From Oscheius onirici (lineage: Eukaryota; Nematoda; Chromadorea; Rhabditida; Rhabditidae): DNA of 64,000 nucleotides. Numbering within the stretch: position 1 is the stretch's first letter; each line of letters opens with the position of its first letter. Positions 54,141 through 64,000 of this stretch are shown in pieces. Under the pieces are notes generated by a model that searched no databases, was not told the origin of the DNA, and saw nothing but the letters and a program-made list of their open reading frames with translations. Made by a program: the position numbers and the translations under genes. The stretch covers positions 10,168,001 to 10,232,000 of the forward strand of contig OW051471.1 of the NCBI GenBank assembly GCA_932521025.1, written 5' to 3'.

Positions 54141-55573
54141 TTATGTGTTTGCAGGCTTCTTGCACAGAAATACTCTCAAGCGCATGCCGCATTCCACGCC
54201 AACCCACTTGCTAATGGAGTCTAGAGTACTGTCTGGAAGCTGATCGGTTATCAGCTGAAAAAAAAATATAATAATCTATATTTTTGTATACTCACCATGG
54301 TACAGAGATCTTCGAAATTAGTGTATGACGCCTGAAAAATGAGCCTGATAAAACGTCTGGTAAAAACAAGCTTTTTTTTAAACCGGAATATTTCGTCAAA
54401 CTGTACCTGTGATCCATCAGCATTAGCATAGTCGGTCTTGTACGCTTCTACTATTTTCTTGATCCCAATGCCCAATTGCTCAAATCTACTCAACATCACT
54501 CCGGTTCTTCCCAAGTAATCTGTAAGATTCGAATGCAAAACAAAAGAGCATACTTATGATAAATTGATTCTCTTGATCACTTTGAATACTCGCCAAATAG
54601 GCTCCACTAGCATTGCACATAATTTCAGCTTGATCAAAGTTAGCATTGTACATTACTCGATAGCAACATTTGGTCTCGTTGTTGTATGCCCAACTGGAAT
54701 CACAAGTAGCTAAAATGGTGTTTTTTAAAGAAACGAAACGTACCAATGTTGGGTGACGACGAGCTAGATTGTTTTATAATGTCAACCTGGAAAAAGTTTG
54801 TAAAAACATCGAGGTGATTTCAAGCCAGACAGTTTCATAGGTTTTACCAGACACTTCTTTATATTTCAAAAATGTGGTGCTTCAAGGTTTAACACATAGG
54901 AAATTCACAAAACTCACGGGTTTCTTGCAGACATAGGCTCTCATTACTCCGTCGTCGCAGGACATGTCATTGAATTTTCCAGCCGCTTGACTGTTGCTGA
55001 CTGGATCAGCAATAAGCTTTAACGTTACTATTAGAAATGAATTAAGGTTACTCACAACAGCACAGTTTTCCTTATTATTTTGATTGTTTGGTTCTCCGTA
55101 GTGCCAGTTAAAGTAGTCCACCTGAAAACATTGATCATAATGTGTTACCGACACCAACAGGTGTTCCATCCAGATTGACCCACTCGGAACTGTTTGCCAT
55201 CTTTCTGACCATGCCGATGTAGACTTGCTTGTTGATGGCCATGACCTTTCCAACTCGAGCAAATTCTGAAAGATAATGAAGGGAATTTGCTGACTACCTA
55301 TTAAGAACTGTGTTTCTTCTTCACTGTGCACCGACGTCAAGTTGCCTCCTTCACTTTCACAATGTTTGTTCGCTTCAGTTATGATTTTATTCGTTCCGTG
55401 AAGATAACATGACTTAGTCCTGTTGAAATATGTCCATCCAGATGAACATTGATCGAAAGGTAAATGTTTTTGGTTTACTGCTAGGGACTCTTACAAATGA
55501 GTCCGGTCGACTGGTCAATGTTTTGTGCTTGCAGATGTGCGAATATGGAAAGTAAAAGGACTATGGTGAACAT
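54141..55573 (-). CDS. two-domain C-type lectin clec-J (second subfamily)
   Basis: Secreted lectin on the - strand, a different subfamily from clec-A to -I. Signal peptide MFTIVLLLSIFAHLQA. CTLD1 (about 55450-54910): GWTYFNRTKSCYLHG, NLTSVHSEEETQFLI, EWVNLDGTPVG, VDYFNWHYGEPNNQNN and FNDMSCDDG. EPN plus FND preserves a mannose-type calcium/sugar site. A Ser-rich linker exon leads to CTLD2 (about 54710-54145): SSWAYNNETKCCYRVM, AEIMCNASGAYLASIQSDQ, CTM...VECGMRLRVFLCKKP, which lacks EPN. The acceptor before the first CTLD1 exon reads TTTCGA instead of TTTCAG near 55455, so either that exon uses another site or the gene is damaged. Stop at 54141. Confidence 0.7.
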
Positions 55574-55974
55574 TTGTTTGTTGGACAGGTGTAAATGGAC
55601 CAGAAAGTGACAATTGCTTTAATCCCTTCCTGCGCAAATCCAAAGGGGGAAAGGGTCTGTACCTCAACAATATTCGATCAATTAACTACCAAATTTCTGA
55701 ATGATTTTCATATCGAGTTGAGCAACAGACTACGGTAAGTGCAGTCGCTACGTGTCCGATTACTGTCGCACAAAAAATGAAACCTGTTCCTTTCTCCATA
55801 TGAGACATCTACCATTCCTTCCCTATCATACCAAGTTGCCGATCAATTAACAGGACTAAAGGGATCATTTTTCAGATTAACTCACATGCTAGAACCCCCA
55901 GCTTGTCGCGATAATTTGATCGTTCGCTCAGTCGTACCGAACCGCATTCTCGCCCAATAAGTTGATCTCAGTAA
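55574..55974. promoter_or_regulatory. shared divergent promoter region of clec-J and clec-K
   Basis: About 400 bp separates the starts of two divergently transcribed lectin genes of the same subfamily. No clear TATA box was found. The region may drive both genes (inference). Confidence 0.3.
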
Positions 55975-57397
55975 ATGATTCCGCTGTTTCTGGCTACTTT
56001 TTTGGACACCACGTTGGTTTTTGGAGAAAACACCACTGTCACAGGTGAAATCGAAATTTTGAAACAGACTCTTTTCAGTTGAATGTGAATCTCGTTGGGC
56101 CTATTACGATTTGACACTTTCTTGCTACAAAATCACCTGATGAACTTTACCGAAGCTGAGGCTAAATGTGTTTCCCTCGGTAATCATTTGACATCCATTC
56201 ACAGTAAAGAAGAAATGCAGTTCTTGAAGGGTAATTTCACGAATATGTCAACACAAAAACAACGTTTAGGAATCAGCCAAACGGGCAACCTTGAAATAGC
56301 TCTTAGTCAACTTCTGATTGGATTGAAGAGAAAATCTATCAATTCGAAAGAATGGATCAATGTGGATGGAAGCCCCGTTGATTATTTTGATTGGACCCCA
56401 CGTCAGCCTGCCAACCTCGCAAAAGAGGAAGACTGTGCAGTGGTAAGTCTTACTTTTTGAATACTCTAAGTATGTTGATAGGCCATTATTGACAACTATC
56501 TTGGAAATACTGATTATTGGATGCATCTCTACGGCATTGCTTGCAATTTCACCTTCAGAGCATTTGCTTGCAAGGTGGCGAGGTTGGGACAGCTACAATT
56601 TCTAAATGTAAGTACCGTAAAAGCTCTAATAGAAGCACCCCTGTACGCAATTACGTACGCATTTTTTTCGGTTTGAGGAAAAATTTTCCCAACTTTCCGA
56701 CTATTTTTCCTATATAGATAGACATTTCAGCTTTTAAGGAAAAATAAAATATAAATTGAAAAATTATCTTTTCATTCCGAAAAAATTGCTTACGTAATTG
56801 CGTACAGGAATGCTTGTACTAGAAGAAATACGGTATTTCCTTGTCAAATAATACCACATCACTTTTTAATCTTCAGCCCGTTGTAATGCTGGATGGACTT
56901 ACTTTGATTGAATCTTGTTACCAAACAAGAGCCAATTATAGCCCAACGAATTTTGAAGAAGCCGAAATTATGTGCAACGTTTCCGATGCTCATATGACAT
57001 CCATCCACAGTCAAGAAGAAAACGATTTTGTAATAGGTTTCTCATTTTTTGGATTCTAATGTTGTGTAAATAGAAATATCAGCTACAAATTCCCCTCAGG
57101 GCTTTCATCATCACGTTGGAATCGGTATCAAGAGGACTGCTCCTCACGTTGATAACTGGTACAACCTGGACGGATCCCCTGCAAGTTTTTGCATTCTGAC
57201 ACAAGTTTTATCATGTTTAGGTTGACTACGTAAACTTTGCGTTCAATCAACCGGACGATGCTCGAGCGGGAGAAGACTGTGTACAGCTGCTGGCTGACGG
57301 ACCGTCTATTCCGTGGCAAAGAAAGTGGAGTGATGAAGATTGTAGCCGAAGAATGAGAGCATACGTATGCAAGAAGCCATCAAACTTTTTGAGTTGA
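55975..57397 (+). pseudogene. two-CTLD lectin clec-K with frameshifts
   Basis: Signal-like start MIPLFLATFLDTTLVFG. CTLD1 begins CESRWAYYDLTLSCYK and then meets TGA TGA at about 56139; the continuation (MNFTEAEAKCVSLGNHLTSI) is in another frame, so a small indel has occurred. The rest of CTLD1 is open (EWINVDGSPVDYFDW, RQPANLAKEEDCAV). CTLD2 starts after a MITE-bearing intron with a second frame change near 56912 (GWTYFD then SCYQTRANY) and then continues well: AEIMCNVSDAHMTSIHSQEE, NWYNLDGSP, VDYVNFAFNQPDDARAGEDC, KWSDEDCSRRMRAYVCKKP. QPD plus WSD is a galactose-type calcium site. The intron after DGSP has a GC donor (GCAAGT). Two frameshifts make it a probable pseudogene. Confidence 0.65.
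56613..56835. mobile_element. 223-bp MITE in a clec-K intron
   Basis: Ends TACCGTA (56613) and TACGGTA (to 56835). The arms of about 55 bp are inverted repeats sharing TACCGTA, AGAAGCA/ACAAGCA and CCTGTACGCAATTACGTA(C/A)GCA. It is AT-rich inside and lies entirely within the intron between CTLD1 and CTLD2, so splicing would remove it. Confidence 0.8.
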
Positions 57398-57639
57398 AGT
57401 TCGATAAATGAAGTTTGCCATTATTAGCGCGTTCATATAATTTATTTTGATCGGATGGAACGTAAAATCTTGAGACAAAGTTTGGTTTGGAAATGGAGCA
57501 AGGTGCTATTTTGTCATCTTTACTAAGCAAGGCAAGGCCCCAAAAGAATTGCCCTTTCATTGTATTTGATCCGAACTTTCAACATTTTATCAAAACATGT
57601 CTGGTAGAAAATCGGCTCTCCATACCACGACGACAATGA

Positions 57640-57840
57640 TAACTTTATTTGACGAAGCGTCAAGTTAGACGGTTTGCTGGCTTCGTATGCTCTCATGCGA
57701 TGAGCACAATCTTTGTCACTCCACTTCCCGTACCAGTTGTTCTTAGGTCTCTCTGACAACAGCTGTACAATATTGTCCCCTCGAGCGTCGTCCGGTTGAT
57801 TGAACGCAAACTTGTGGAAATTGCATGAAATCAAAATCAT
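57640..57840 (-). pseudogene. relic last exon of a clec-K-like lectin
   Basis: The - strand frame reads KFAFNQPDDARGDNIVQLL, then YGKWSDKDCAHRMRAYEASK, clearly homologous to the final exon of clec-K (FAFNQPDDARAGEDCVQLL, KWSDEDCSRRMRAYVCKKP). Two conserved Cys are lost (EDC to DNI, VCKK to EASK) and no other exons of a matching gene lie nearby. It faces the clec-K 3' end in inverted orientation. Confidence 0.7.
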
Positions 57841-57922
57841 GTCAATCATGAAAAGATAAATTCTTTTCTCATTTGAAAAAAAGAGAATGTTTTTCACAAA
57901 CACCAGAGACAGTGTTGAAAGT

Positions 57923-59285
57923 TTATATATCGGCTGGTTTCTTGCACAAAAAGGCTCTCATTCGCAGAAGACATGGAACACGAAAAACGTTGCCCGTAAT
58001 ACGCAGTGTAGAAAACTGTTCAACCACCAGCTGAAATAAAAAAAAAATTTCTAGTTTTTTTTACTTCTCACCATTGTACATTTTGGCTTTTCAGTGACGT
58101 CTGGATCCTGAAATGAAGCAGATTATTGAAAAAATACCTATTCTCCTATCTTTCCTCTGTACCACTTACCTGAAATCCAGTAACGTTTTTTCCGTCGTCA
58201 TTGCTGCTCTCAATTCTAATACCCAAATTTTGATTTCTGTTCAAGGACACTCCAGTTTTGCCCAAGTACTCTATAAAACTTGTTTTCCATATCCAACAAA
58301 GGGTTACCAATAATAAACTGCCTCTCTTCACGGCTTTGAATACCTCGAAATTGTGCTCCACTAGCACTGCACATAATTTCAGCCTGGTAAAAGTTAGCGT
58401 TGTGCATCACTCGGTAGCATGCTTCGGTCTGATTGTTGTATGCCCAGCCAGAGTCGTAAGTAGCTATGAAAGATCTTGCTAATGAAGTGAAACGTACCAA
58501 TGTTGGGCAACCATGAGCTAGACTGTTTTCTGACGTCTGCCTGAATAACTGCTATTTTTTAAATTTTGTTGATAAGCTTTTGGAACACGTCTTAGTTAAA
58601 TGGACCCGCAAACCACAATTTCATGAGTCCGTCCGGAACATACACACCTTATGGCAAGCTATTCTCATTGTTGACGAGCATAGATTTTGCGCAATGTGGT
58701 ACAGATGCAGAAACTCAGAGCTTTTTTGGGCTAAAATATTTCCGCTTCTTGAAAGTGTTGGGCAGCTTTGAAATGCCAAAATGTCCGGCCTCTCAGAAAG
58801 CATCCGCAGTGATCTATCTTCGAATGACAGCATAACAGATCGCAAAATGTAGAAGATCGTACTTCCGGACTGCTTGACTGACTTTAAATTGTCTTTAACT
58901 CACAGGCTTTTTGCAGATATAAGCTCTCATTTGTCCGTCATCGCAGGACATATCATTGAACTTTCCAACCGCATTAATGCCGGCAACTGGATCAGCAATG
59001 AGCTGGAAAGGGTGATCCTACTTGCAAATTGTTTCCTCAACTTACAGCAGCACAGGTTTCTGAAATGTTTCCTCGAGTACATCCTTCGAGAAACCAGTTA
59101 AAATAGTCCACCTGAAAAATTATTTGTGTTTACGAGGTGCAAGCCTTACTCTGAGCCTCAACTGCTCCCCGTGAGTTGATCAGGATTTGTGATGGACTGT
59201 TAATAGTTGGTGAGAACACGCCTTCAGTGTCAGCCATCTTCACAAAGATCACCAGCAGAAGAGCAACCAGGAAGGTCCGGAACAT
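57923..59285 (-). pseudogene. lectin clec-L lacking the first half of CTLD1
   Basis: Signal peptide exon (59285 to about 59151: MFRTFLVALLLVIFVKMADT) ends at a phase-1 donor. The next recognisable exon (about 59110-59051, VDYFNWFLEGCTRGN) is the second half of CTLD1 in phase 0. The exons carrying the CTLD1 N-terminal half, present in clec-J, are absent, and the phases do not match. Downstream exons are well kept and close to clec-J: LIADPVAGINAVGKFNDMSC, linker ADVRKQSSSWLPNI, CTLD2 (SGWAYNNQTEACYRVM, EYLGKTGVSLNR, LCKKPADI, stop at 57923). EPN is not conserved in CTLD1. A deletion of about two exons best explains the structure. Confidence 0.7.
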
Positions 59286-59698
59286 CGTTGTCGAAGGGAA
59301 GAGACGATGGCTTTATTCTCATTTTCCATAGAATTTAAAGAGACTGACTGATTACAGATTCCGCCTCTCCCAGACAGCGAGACAGAATACCAAATCCTCT
59401 AACAAGGGTATAAAACCAAAGGTGTTCCATTTCATTCGTTTTTTGAAAAGTCAAAAGAAGAAATCGTGTGATCGTTTGCGGCGTTGTGTTCTGTTAAAAA
59501 CATATTTCACGAACCTGTCCCAAAGCAATAAGAGCAACTGATTTCGCCAGAAAACGGTTCTTCCAGGAAGCGGCAGACCACTCACTACACAAGAACACAA
59601 GAAGAATAAGAGGAGTTCCAAACTTTTCAGGTCAACCTCTGTCTAATATACTTTCTGTTAAACAAAAATTAATGGCTTATAGAAACAATTAACGACGT
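59286..59698. other. spacer clec-L / sr-5
   Basis: About 410 bp; contains the upstream region of clec-L (a possible TATA-like ATAAAG about 35 bp before its ATG) and the 3' flank of sr-5. Nothing else recognised. Confidence 0.35.
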
Positions 59699-61596
59699 CT
59701 ATGTAACTGAATTTTGTGCCGAGACACTGGACGCTGCTCTTGGTGGCGGTTCCTGCCTTAGCGGAACTCCTATAACCTGCTTAACGTAGTTTCTATACGG
59801 CGTTGTAAAGTAGACGACTATCATAAAATGTAAGCTTGAATAAAGTGATGGCATAAACAAGGACAGAGCTCTCAAAAAGAGCCAAGTTTGGTTTTCAGAG
59901 ATGTCCACGTCAGCACCTTCCCACCACTGAATGATCGGCTGAGCCAGAACTTGCGCTAATTGCGGAAAACCGAGGAAGGCAATAGGTATCGCTGTCTGTA
60001 AAGGGTGATAGCCCGAAAATATATAATCTCTACCTGTAGAAGCAGAGACTTGACAAGCATTTTGTGCATTCTCATTGTGTTTTCGCTAAGTGCGACGTGT
60101 CGGAAACCGAAGTAGATCTGGAAACTGGCTTTACTATTTTAAGATTATTGAGAAAGGTAAAAAGAAAAAGCGCAGTACTCTTCCAATCTTCTGGATCATA
60201 TTTCTAATGAAGAAATTCGTAATAGGAAAAAGCTGAAAGACGTCGTAGAAGAGAAGACTGTTTGATTGGGATTGGAAAGTGTCGAATAAGGGCGGAAACA
60301 GCTGGATGAAAGTTTTCAAAGAGTGGAGCCCGAGCCGGACAAGATCAGCGGGCAGACCACCACACAGATGGAAAACACTACTCTCTACTAAAGTTGGGCC
60401 AACTTTTGTATCTACAGCCAGAAGACTGTCCCAAACAGAGTTCAGAAAGATGGCAATTGGATGATTACCCAACGATAGAAGTCTCTTCCCTACAGATATA
60501 TTGTCTGAGTTAGGATACGTATAAAGAATATAGAAATAGTATCCCCACCAATAGTTGGATATGTACGAACAATCCAAGTTTTCAGTGTCAGTACTCATAG
60601 AACCTTTTTATCCATCTTCTCTTACGCATCTATAACAAGTGTCCGTTTCACGACTTTTAACCAACTAAACTTTTCTGACGCAATAACTCAAGTCGAACGA
60701 CTAATATGCCAAATTTAGTTAATAAGCACCCTTACTGAGCTCATGAGTTTACGTAGCTGCTATTTAACGAACTTACCCTATAAATAGCCTTCAATATGTA
60801 GCCGCCGACAATGAAAACAGTGGCCAACAAATAGACACAAAAGTATCTGAATTCTTCGATTTTCGTATCGCTGACGGTAAATCGGGCGTAAATTTTATAG
60901 TAGTAGGGTTCACATCCTAGCTGAAAAGGTCAGATTGATTAACTAACAAAAAGCGGTAACTAACATCAAACATTTTCTTCAAGGCCTGTTGGTCAGCAAT
61001 TTGAAAGCTGTTATACATTGGAATAGTTCCAGATATTAAAACGAACGAAATTGTTAAATGAAAAGTGTGGTAAATAACGTGAAGTGGCTTCTTTTCGAAA
61101 GATATCAAGGCATATTCTCTCCAGACGAAGCCAAACGTTAGACAGGCCGCGTTAAGTCCGAGACTCAACAGATAGATTTGCTGAAATTTGAGTTGTTCAA
61201 GAGAAGATGCTTAAACGTACGTAAATCCAGCTACCGCCAGTTGGAAACCAAGAACCTAAAAAGCCACTGAACTGAGCGCCACAATTTCGCTCCAAACATA
61301 TGGGAGTGATGAGAAAGTTGATGGTGTCAAACTGGTAGACTGAGAGCTGAAAGAGGTTGGTTTTAGAATATATATAAGGTTTGCATAATACTCAAGGATT
61401 ATTTTCCCAGTAGCGTTTAACACGAAAACATGTCGTTCTTTAAACTCACGATAGTAAACAGCACCACATACTTGTACTTTTTCATCTGTTGACTCTTTGT
61501 GAGAACAATATAGCAAATGATAATGGTCAAAAACGTCGAAGGGAAAAACATAAACATGGTAGCATATCGAAAGAAGGCAATGACACCCTGTATCAT
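59699..61596 (-). CDS. serpentine 7TM chemoreceptor sr-5 (SRI/SRH-type)
   Basis: About 337-aa receptor, six exons on the - strand with all joints in phase 0: exon 1 61596-61450 (MFMFFPSTFLTIIICYIVL), exon 2 ending at PTGGSWIY, exon 3 (61180-60965: FGFVWREYALISFEKKPLHV, FVLISGTIPMYNSF), exon 4 (LGCEPYYYKIYARF, VGGYILKAIYR), then a long intron, exon 5 (IYFGFRHVALSENTMRMHKM), and exon 6 (TAIPIAFLGF, LFMPSLYSSLHFMIVVYFTT, PYR). The PYR end of TM7 and the 'RMHKML..SLLLQ' block of TM6 place it in the SRH/SRI group. It is a tandem paralog of sr-6. The intron after AIYR contains a LINE fragment. Confidence 0.82.
60275..60465 (+). repeat. LINE 3' ORF fragment in sr-5 intron 4
   Basis: The + strand frame reads GGNSWMKVFKEWSPSRTRSA, then GRPPHRW and VGPTFVSTA. 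The order W-x-K/R, W-x-P, R-x-GRPPxRW is the C-terminal signature of RTE-like LINE ORFs. It is a short 5'-truncated piece, antisense to the receptor gene. Confidence 0.55.
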
Positions 61597-61756
61597 TTAG
61601 AATAACTGGAACTTGTAGGTCAGAACAAATGACAATCTCGCGCCAATTCCTCCTGATCATTTGATTTAATAAGTTCAGGCGTTGAACGTATTCAGTCGGG
61701 TCCGAGATAGCATCTCGAAAAGGTAACCGGTTAATAAAAGAGAACAGCAAAAAAGT

Positions 61757-63638
61757 TTATTTGCCTATTCTACGATGAACTGAAGCTGGACTGACACTGT
61801 CTCGCCACACTCCTCTTCGGAAAAGCGAAATTATGCACTTTCTGTAAGGTGTTGTGAAGTAAATTGTTGTGAAAAAGTGAAGCGTCGAGTAGAGCGACGG
61901 CACGAAAAACGAGATCGAACCCATGTAGTTCAGAACATTGTCGGCTGAACATGTAGTTTTGACATTACTTAAAGAAATGGTTTACCTAATACCAACGGAA
62001 AAAAAATTGCCATGAAAGGTCTCACAGAAACTGAGAGCACGATCGGAAGTCCGAAAAAGAGAATTGGAATGGTTAGTTGGTAAAACAGGGCCCGTAGAAG
62101 CATGCTGTGGATACGGACAGTGTTAGCACTTAAGTGAGGGTTCTTGGTAAAAGTGATTATCTGAAAGCTGATGTGATTTCTCTACTCAGTAACAACGTTC
62201 TGTTTTTGCAGTCAGTGTTTTCAATGGGATCCACAACAGAAACTCTTAGTCTTTACGAAATGTTGATCTGACCGACATCAAGATTCTTAGAGTGATGCGT
62301 TTCAGGTTTCTCAAGCTAGAGAATCCACTGAAGACGCTAGACTAGCGCGACATGCCTTTGTGTACTACCACCCGGGATTGAACTGGCGAATGCTTACTTC
62401 ATATACAGACTATCGTCCTATCAACGTCTTTGCTTGAGCTTGTCCTGGAAACCGTCCTACCCACGACCACAAATTTTTACAGCTCTCCAAATGTCGGGAC
62501 TTGTTCTAACCATTCTAATTGAAACTTGGCCCATCATGCCTACTAGATAGAAGCGCCATCTAGTCTTCGGTCTTCCAGACATTCTTCGTCGCGGTCTCCA
62601 TGACCATCGGTCCATAATATATCCTAATCTCGTGAGTCGGGAATACACAATATATCCTCTGGCACTGGGTTCACACCAGGCGCATAGATAGTATGAGGGT
62701 AAAAATGACCTTTTTAAGCCGGTTCGAAGCAAGCAGAAAATAGCAATCTCTTCACGACCCCCTGCCCAATCAAATGTTCAAATCTGTTTGTCGCAAACGA
62801 ACAACCGTTCAAGCTAATCTTAGTTCTCTCCACAAATCGAATTGATCTCACTACCATATTTGCAAGATGTTATCGTACTCTGCACAAGAAACTAGCCCCC
62901 AACATCCACTCTAATCTGATGATCTTGCCAACCTGATTACTCACTCGGTAACCAGCTTTCAAGATGTAGATAGCAATGATCCCACAGCCCAGAGCTGTGT
63001 AGACGAGGAACAGCTGAAATGCGAACAACTTTTCCTCGACGACAGTGAAACGAGCGTAATTTACGTTGTAGTAAGGCGTGCAGCCATGCTAAAATTATAA
63101 TTGTTAAGAAAAAATAGACTGGTTTACATTGTGCATATACTCTAGAGTTCTGGCATCGCCGGCGACAAAGTTGTTGAACATGGGAATGAATCCGACCAGA
63201 AAGAGTGCAGAGAGTGAGAAATGTATGGTACCGACGACTACTTGAAATGGTTTTGGTTCAAATGGAATCAGGGCGTATTCTCTCCAAACGAAGCTGACAA
63301 CGATACATACACCGTTGGATAAAAGACTGATGAAGTACAGCAGTTGGAGAAGATTGCCGTTTTCAGGAAGAAGTTCTCCAAGAAAGCCGCTGAACTGTGT
63401 AGCACAGACAATTTCTAGCGTTGTTGGACAGATCAGAAAGTCGATCACGTCGAAGAGGTAGACGGAGAGCTGAAAGTAGCCATTTACTATGAAAAAAATG
63501 GCATACCGTTGTAACTAGAACCAAATACTTGTACCGGTACATATTTTGACTATTCTTCCAGATAACGTAACAAAGAAAGATGGTACAGAATGTTGACGGG
63601 ATAAACATCATCATGGTAGCCACGCGTAGTGTGAACAT
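61757..63638 (-). CDS. serpentine 7TM chemoreceptor sr-6 (SRI/SRH-type)
   Basis: About 328-aa tandem paralog of sr-5, five exons on the - strand. Exon 1 (63638-63507): MMMFIPSTFCTIFLCYVIW. Exon 2: LSVYLFDVIDFLICPTTLE, then VVSFVWREYALIPFEPKPF and FLVGFIPMFNNFVAGDAR. Exon 3: HGCTPYYNVNYARF, ending ILKAGYR. An intron of about 770 bp with a LINE fragment follows. Exon 4: TKNPHLSANTVRIHSMLLRA, LTIPILFFGLPIVLSV. Exon 5: DNVLNYMGSISFFVPSLY, HFFTTIYFTTPYRKC, stop at 61757. Intron positions differ from sr-5 at three places (sr-5 splits exon 2 and exon 4; sr-6 alone has the intron before ADNV), so introns were gained or lost since duplication. Confidence 0.82.
62466..62615 (-). repeat. LINE 3' ORF fragment in sr-6 intron 3
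   Basis: The - strand frame reads DRWSWRPRRRMSGRPKTRWR and then IRMVRTSPDIWRAVK, a W-x-P...GRPxTRW signature as in the C-terminus of RTE-like LINE ORFs. It lies sense to the receptor, in the intron equivalent to the one carrying the sr-5 fragment. Confidence 0.5.
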
Positions 63639-64000
63639 GTTGTTCGAGAAGTGAATGGAACTCGAGTTCGGTCGTTCCAGCTGTGAATTGTCGATTTCGG
63701 TCTAACTCAATTACCGGCAATACTCTCTTCGTGTTTGTATGTCCCTTAGAAATCACAGATCGTCAATTAGAACGGAATAAATTGGATCGAAAAGTGAGCA
63801 GTTTTTACAGTAAATCGAGGGCCTCGGGCAATTTTTCAGCTAAGTGCAAAACTCAATCGCTGAGAGAACAAGGTAACTGACAAAAAGGAAGTAGAGAAGA
63901 TGAATGGGGTCTGCTTTAATTTACTGGAATTTTTTTGAAGGTCGCTCTACTACTATGGCGCAATGGTGGTTCTGGTGGACTGTTTGTTTGTTTGTTTGGG
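63639..64000. other. window end, upstream of sr-6
   Basis: Probable 5' region of sr-6. The last bases are a (GTTT)n run (TGTTTGTTTGTTTG). No gene start is recognised. Confidence 0.35.

Noticed and set aside
53809-54207. Open frames on both strands between sr-4 and clec-J
   Set aside because: The + frame only reflects the direct repeat units; no receptor or lectin motif is present.
60134-60598. Long - strand frame within sr-5
   Set aside because: It runs through the intron and is mainly the antisense of a LINE fragment; the receptor exons on either side splice cleanly around it.
1-64000. Possible bacterial, phage or CRISPR content
   Set aside because: No spaced direct-repeat array, no Shine-Dalgarno-preceded frames, and introns throughout; all recognised genes are nematode families.

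Overview
This is nuclear DNA of a rhabditid, probably Caenorhabditis-like, nematode. The evidence is: very short introns (about 28-50 bp in most genes) with TTTCAG-type acceptors; 3' splice acceptors lying directly before the start ATG of several genes, as expected for spliced-leader trans-splicing; and tandem arrays of nematode-expanded families, namely OAC-type O-acyltransferases, double C-type-lectin (CLEC) secreted proteins and serpentine chemoreceptors. There is no rRNA, tRNA, CRISPR or bacterial-type operon. All gene models were spliced by hand from reading frame, splice signals and comparison between paralogs inside the window. Splice coordinates may be off by a base or two, and two loci (4.9-6.3 kb and 27.7-28.6 kb) could not be resolved.

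Layout. 1-925: DNA element with terminal inverted repeats. 1231-3896: two unrelated + strand genes (a charged hypothetical protein; a two-TM membrane protein of about 351 aa). 4.9-6.3 kb: an unresolved possible gene. 7.3-7.8 kb: foldback element. 8862-11768: acyltransferase oac-A. 11.98-21.1 kb: four + strand two-CTLD lectin genes (clec-A to clec-D), of which only clec-C is clean; clec-A carries a composite insertion of about 2.65 kb that includes an integrase-bearing, Ginger-like transposon. 22400-25509: oac-B. 25.9-27.2 kb: an innexin-like gene on the - strand. 29535-32064 and 33497-36094: oac-C and oac-D. 36165-37723: a serpentine receptor. 38.6-48.2 kb: a - strand array of five apparently intact lectin genes (clec-E to clec-I) plus a relic; clec-I has three lectin domains. 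48.6-53.8 kb: three serpentine receptors and a small secreted cysteine-rich protein. 54.1-59.3 kb: a second lectin subfamily (clec-J to clec-L), largely decaying. 59.7-63.6 kb: two more serpentine receptors.

How the genes may work together. This is a typical nematode accessory 'arm' region: multi-copy families for the environment-facing surface. Secreted lectins are candidate gut or immune effectors, several with GATA-type TGATAA sites close to the start. Multi-pass acyltransferases are expected to O-acylate an extracellular glycan, lipid or small molecule. The rest are chemoreceptors. No operon ties them together; they share local duplication, inversion and transposon load. The strongest leads are the three-domain lectin made by internal duplication, GC-AG introns supported by conserved exon lengths, frequent non-YAG acceptors, LINE tails in the equivalent intron of two paralogous receptors, and a compact secreted cysteine-rich protein. 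Letter names (oac-A, clec-C, sr-1 and so on) are local labels, not database names.
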